A stretch of DNA of 39,660 nucleotides. Source: Flavobacteriaceae bacterium. GTDB lineage: Bacteria > Bacteroidota > Bacteroidia > Flavobacteriales > Flavobacteriaceae. The position numbers were made by a program, and so were the translations under genes. Under the pieces are notes generated by a model. The model was not told the DNA's origin and did not search any database. It saw nothing but the letters and a program-made list of their open reading frames with translations. The DNA lies in assembly GCA_026988075.1 (NCBI GenBank), contig JALSLZ010000171.1, forward strand, positions 1 to 39,660, written 5' to 3'. Shown here one piece after another: positions 38,381 to 39,660 of this stretch (position 1 is the first letter of the stretch; every line of letters starts with the position of its first letter).

Positions 38381-38526
38381 GTTTTTTTTATTACCTCGGT
38401 AGATTTATAGACTGCTATGCTACATTTATTTGTATTAATTTCTACCTTAAATTATTAAAAATCAAGTATTAGGTTGTACCTCAAATTTCTTGGTTTTTTA
38501 TTTTTTACTTCTTGACTCTTGTTTTT

Positions 38527-39660
38527 CTACTGCGCTATTCTTAACAATTTTTTATCCTTCAAATATTTTTTTAAAGCAATTTTTGCGGCAATTTTAGCTT
38601 CTTCATTACTCTTCGTTTCTATCGCTTTAGCAGAATAGTAATCTTTTACAAAGTGCGTATTAAAGTTTCCTGAACGGAACGATTCGTGCTCAAAAACAAA
38701 TTTTCCGAAAGGCAAAGTTGTCTGTACACCTTCTATTTGATAATTAGCAATTGCTTTTAACATCAATGCCATTGCTTCGTTACGTGTATTGGCATAAGTG
38801 ATTAATTTAGAAATCATTGGGTCATAATAAATTGGAATATCCATTCCTTGTTCAAAACCATTATCTACTCTAATTCCTTTTCCTATCGGGAGTTTATAAA
38901 CTTTTAAATTACCAACACTTGGTAAAAAATTATTCAATGGATCTTCTGCATAAATACGCAATTCAAAAGCATGACCGTTAATTTGTAAATTTTCCTGCTT
39001 TACGGATAATTTTTCGCCTCGTGCAACTTGAATTTGCATTTCAACTAAATCAACTCCTGCTATAATTTCGGTTACAGGATGTTCAACTTGCAACCTTGTG
39101 TTCATTTCTAAAAAGTAAAAATTATTATCATCGTCTAATAAAAACTCTACAGTTCCTGCGCCTAAATAATCACATGCTTTTGCTACTTTTATTGCAGCTT
39201 GCCCCATTTTTTCTCTCAATGCTGGAGTTAGTATTGCAGATGGTGCTTCTTCTACCACTTTTTGGTGCCTTCTCTGAATACTACATTCACGTTCAAATAA
39301 GTGAATTACATTGCCGTGACTGTCTGCCATAATTTGTATTTCGATATGTCTTGGCGAAGCGATGTATTTTTCAATAAAAACAGCGCCATCCCCAAAAGCA
39401 GAAATAGCCTCACTAATAGCTCGTTTCATTTGTTCTTCTAATTCACTTTCTTTTTCAACTACACGCATTCCTTTTCCTCCGCCACCAGCAGATGCTTTAA
39501 TCAAAATTGGAAATCCTATTTCTTTTGCTATCTCTATTGCTTTATTAACATCTGTAATTGCATTATCAATTCCTGGCACCATTGGTATGTCGTAGTTTTT
39601 CACAGCTTCTTTTGCCGCTAACTTAGACCCCATAATTTTAATGGCTTTTTCTTTTGGACC
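38527..39660 (-). CDS. accC: Acetyl-CoA carboxylase biotin carboxylase subunit, partial (5' end beyond window)
   Basis: Frame continues upstream of the listed Met to the edge (GPKEKAIKIMGSKLAAKEAV); PILIKASAGGGGKGMRVV, ERECSIQRRHQKVVEEAPS, FLEMNTRLQVEHPVTEIIAGVDLVEMQI. Confidence 0.96.
   Translation of the reverse strand, partial: GPKEKAIKIMGSKLAAKEAVKNYDIPMVPGIDNAITDVNKAIEIAKEIGFPILIKASAGGGGKGMRVVEKESELEEQMKRAISEAISAFGDGAVFIEKYIASPRHIEIQIMADSHGNVIHLFERECSIQRRHQKVVEEAPSAILTPALREKMGQAAIKVAKACDYLGAGTVEFLLDDDNNFYFLEMNTRLQVEHPVTEIIAGVDLVEMQIQVARGEKLSVKQENLQINGHAFELRIYAEDPLNNFLPSVGNLKVYKLPIGKGIRVDNGFEQGMDIPIYYDPMISKLITYANTRNEAMALMLKAIANYQIEGVQTTLPFGKFVFEHESFRSGNFNTHFVKDYYSAKAIETKSNEEAKIAAKIALKKYLKDKKLLRIAQ

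Overview
This is an AT-rich chromosomal window from a Bacteroidota bacterium, most likely Flavobacteriia. The evidence is TAnnTTTG-type promoters, exosortase F, DUF4290, BshB1 and a long-form GAPDH. It is mostly core-genome and housekeeping content: partial secA, cysteine synthase, holA, GAPDH, HtrA/Deg protease, bshB1, tRNA-His, rlmF, a class-III aminotransferase, an OstA/LptA-like protein, purC, rnhB, xrtF, prfC, a sigma-70 factor, aqpZ, a UvrD-type helicase, murA, acyl-CoA carboxylase beta and partial accC. I see no mobile element, CRISPR array, rRNA or prophage. The most interesting items are: (1) a 231-bp indel-free array of 33 heptamers (25044-25274) and a second 9-unit heptamer array (5254-5316), both intergenic and upstream of operons, with weaker heptad traces elsewhere; (2) a three-gene operon of a coiled-coil protein, a FIST_C-like protein and a roadblock/LC7-like protein (3183-5195), a candidate uncharacterised sensory or scaffold module; (3) a long hairpin between a YCII/DGPF gene and its ECF42-like sigma factor; (4) a MurA with Asp in place of the usual catalytic-loop Cys; (5) a tRNA-His with tandem U-U mismatches in the acceptor stem; (6) an orphan phage-type winged-helix protein. 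All family assignments come from reading motifs by eye; no searches were run.
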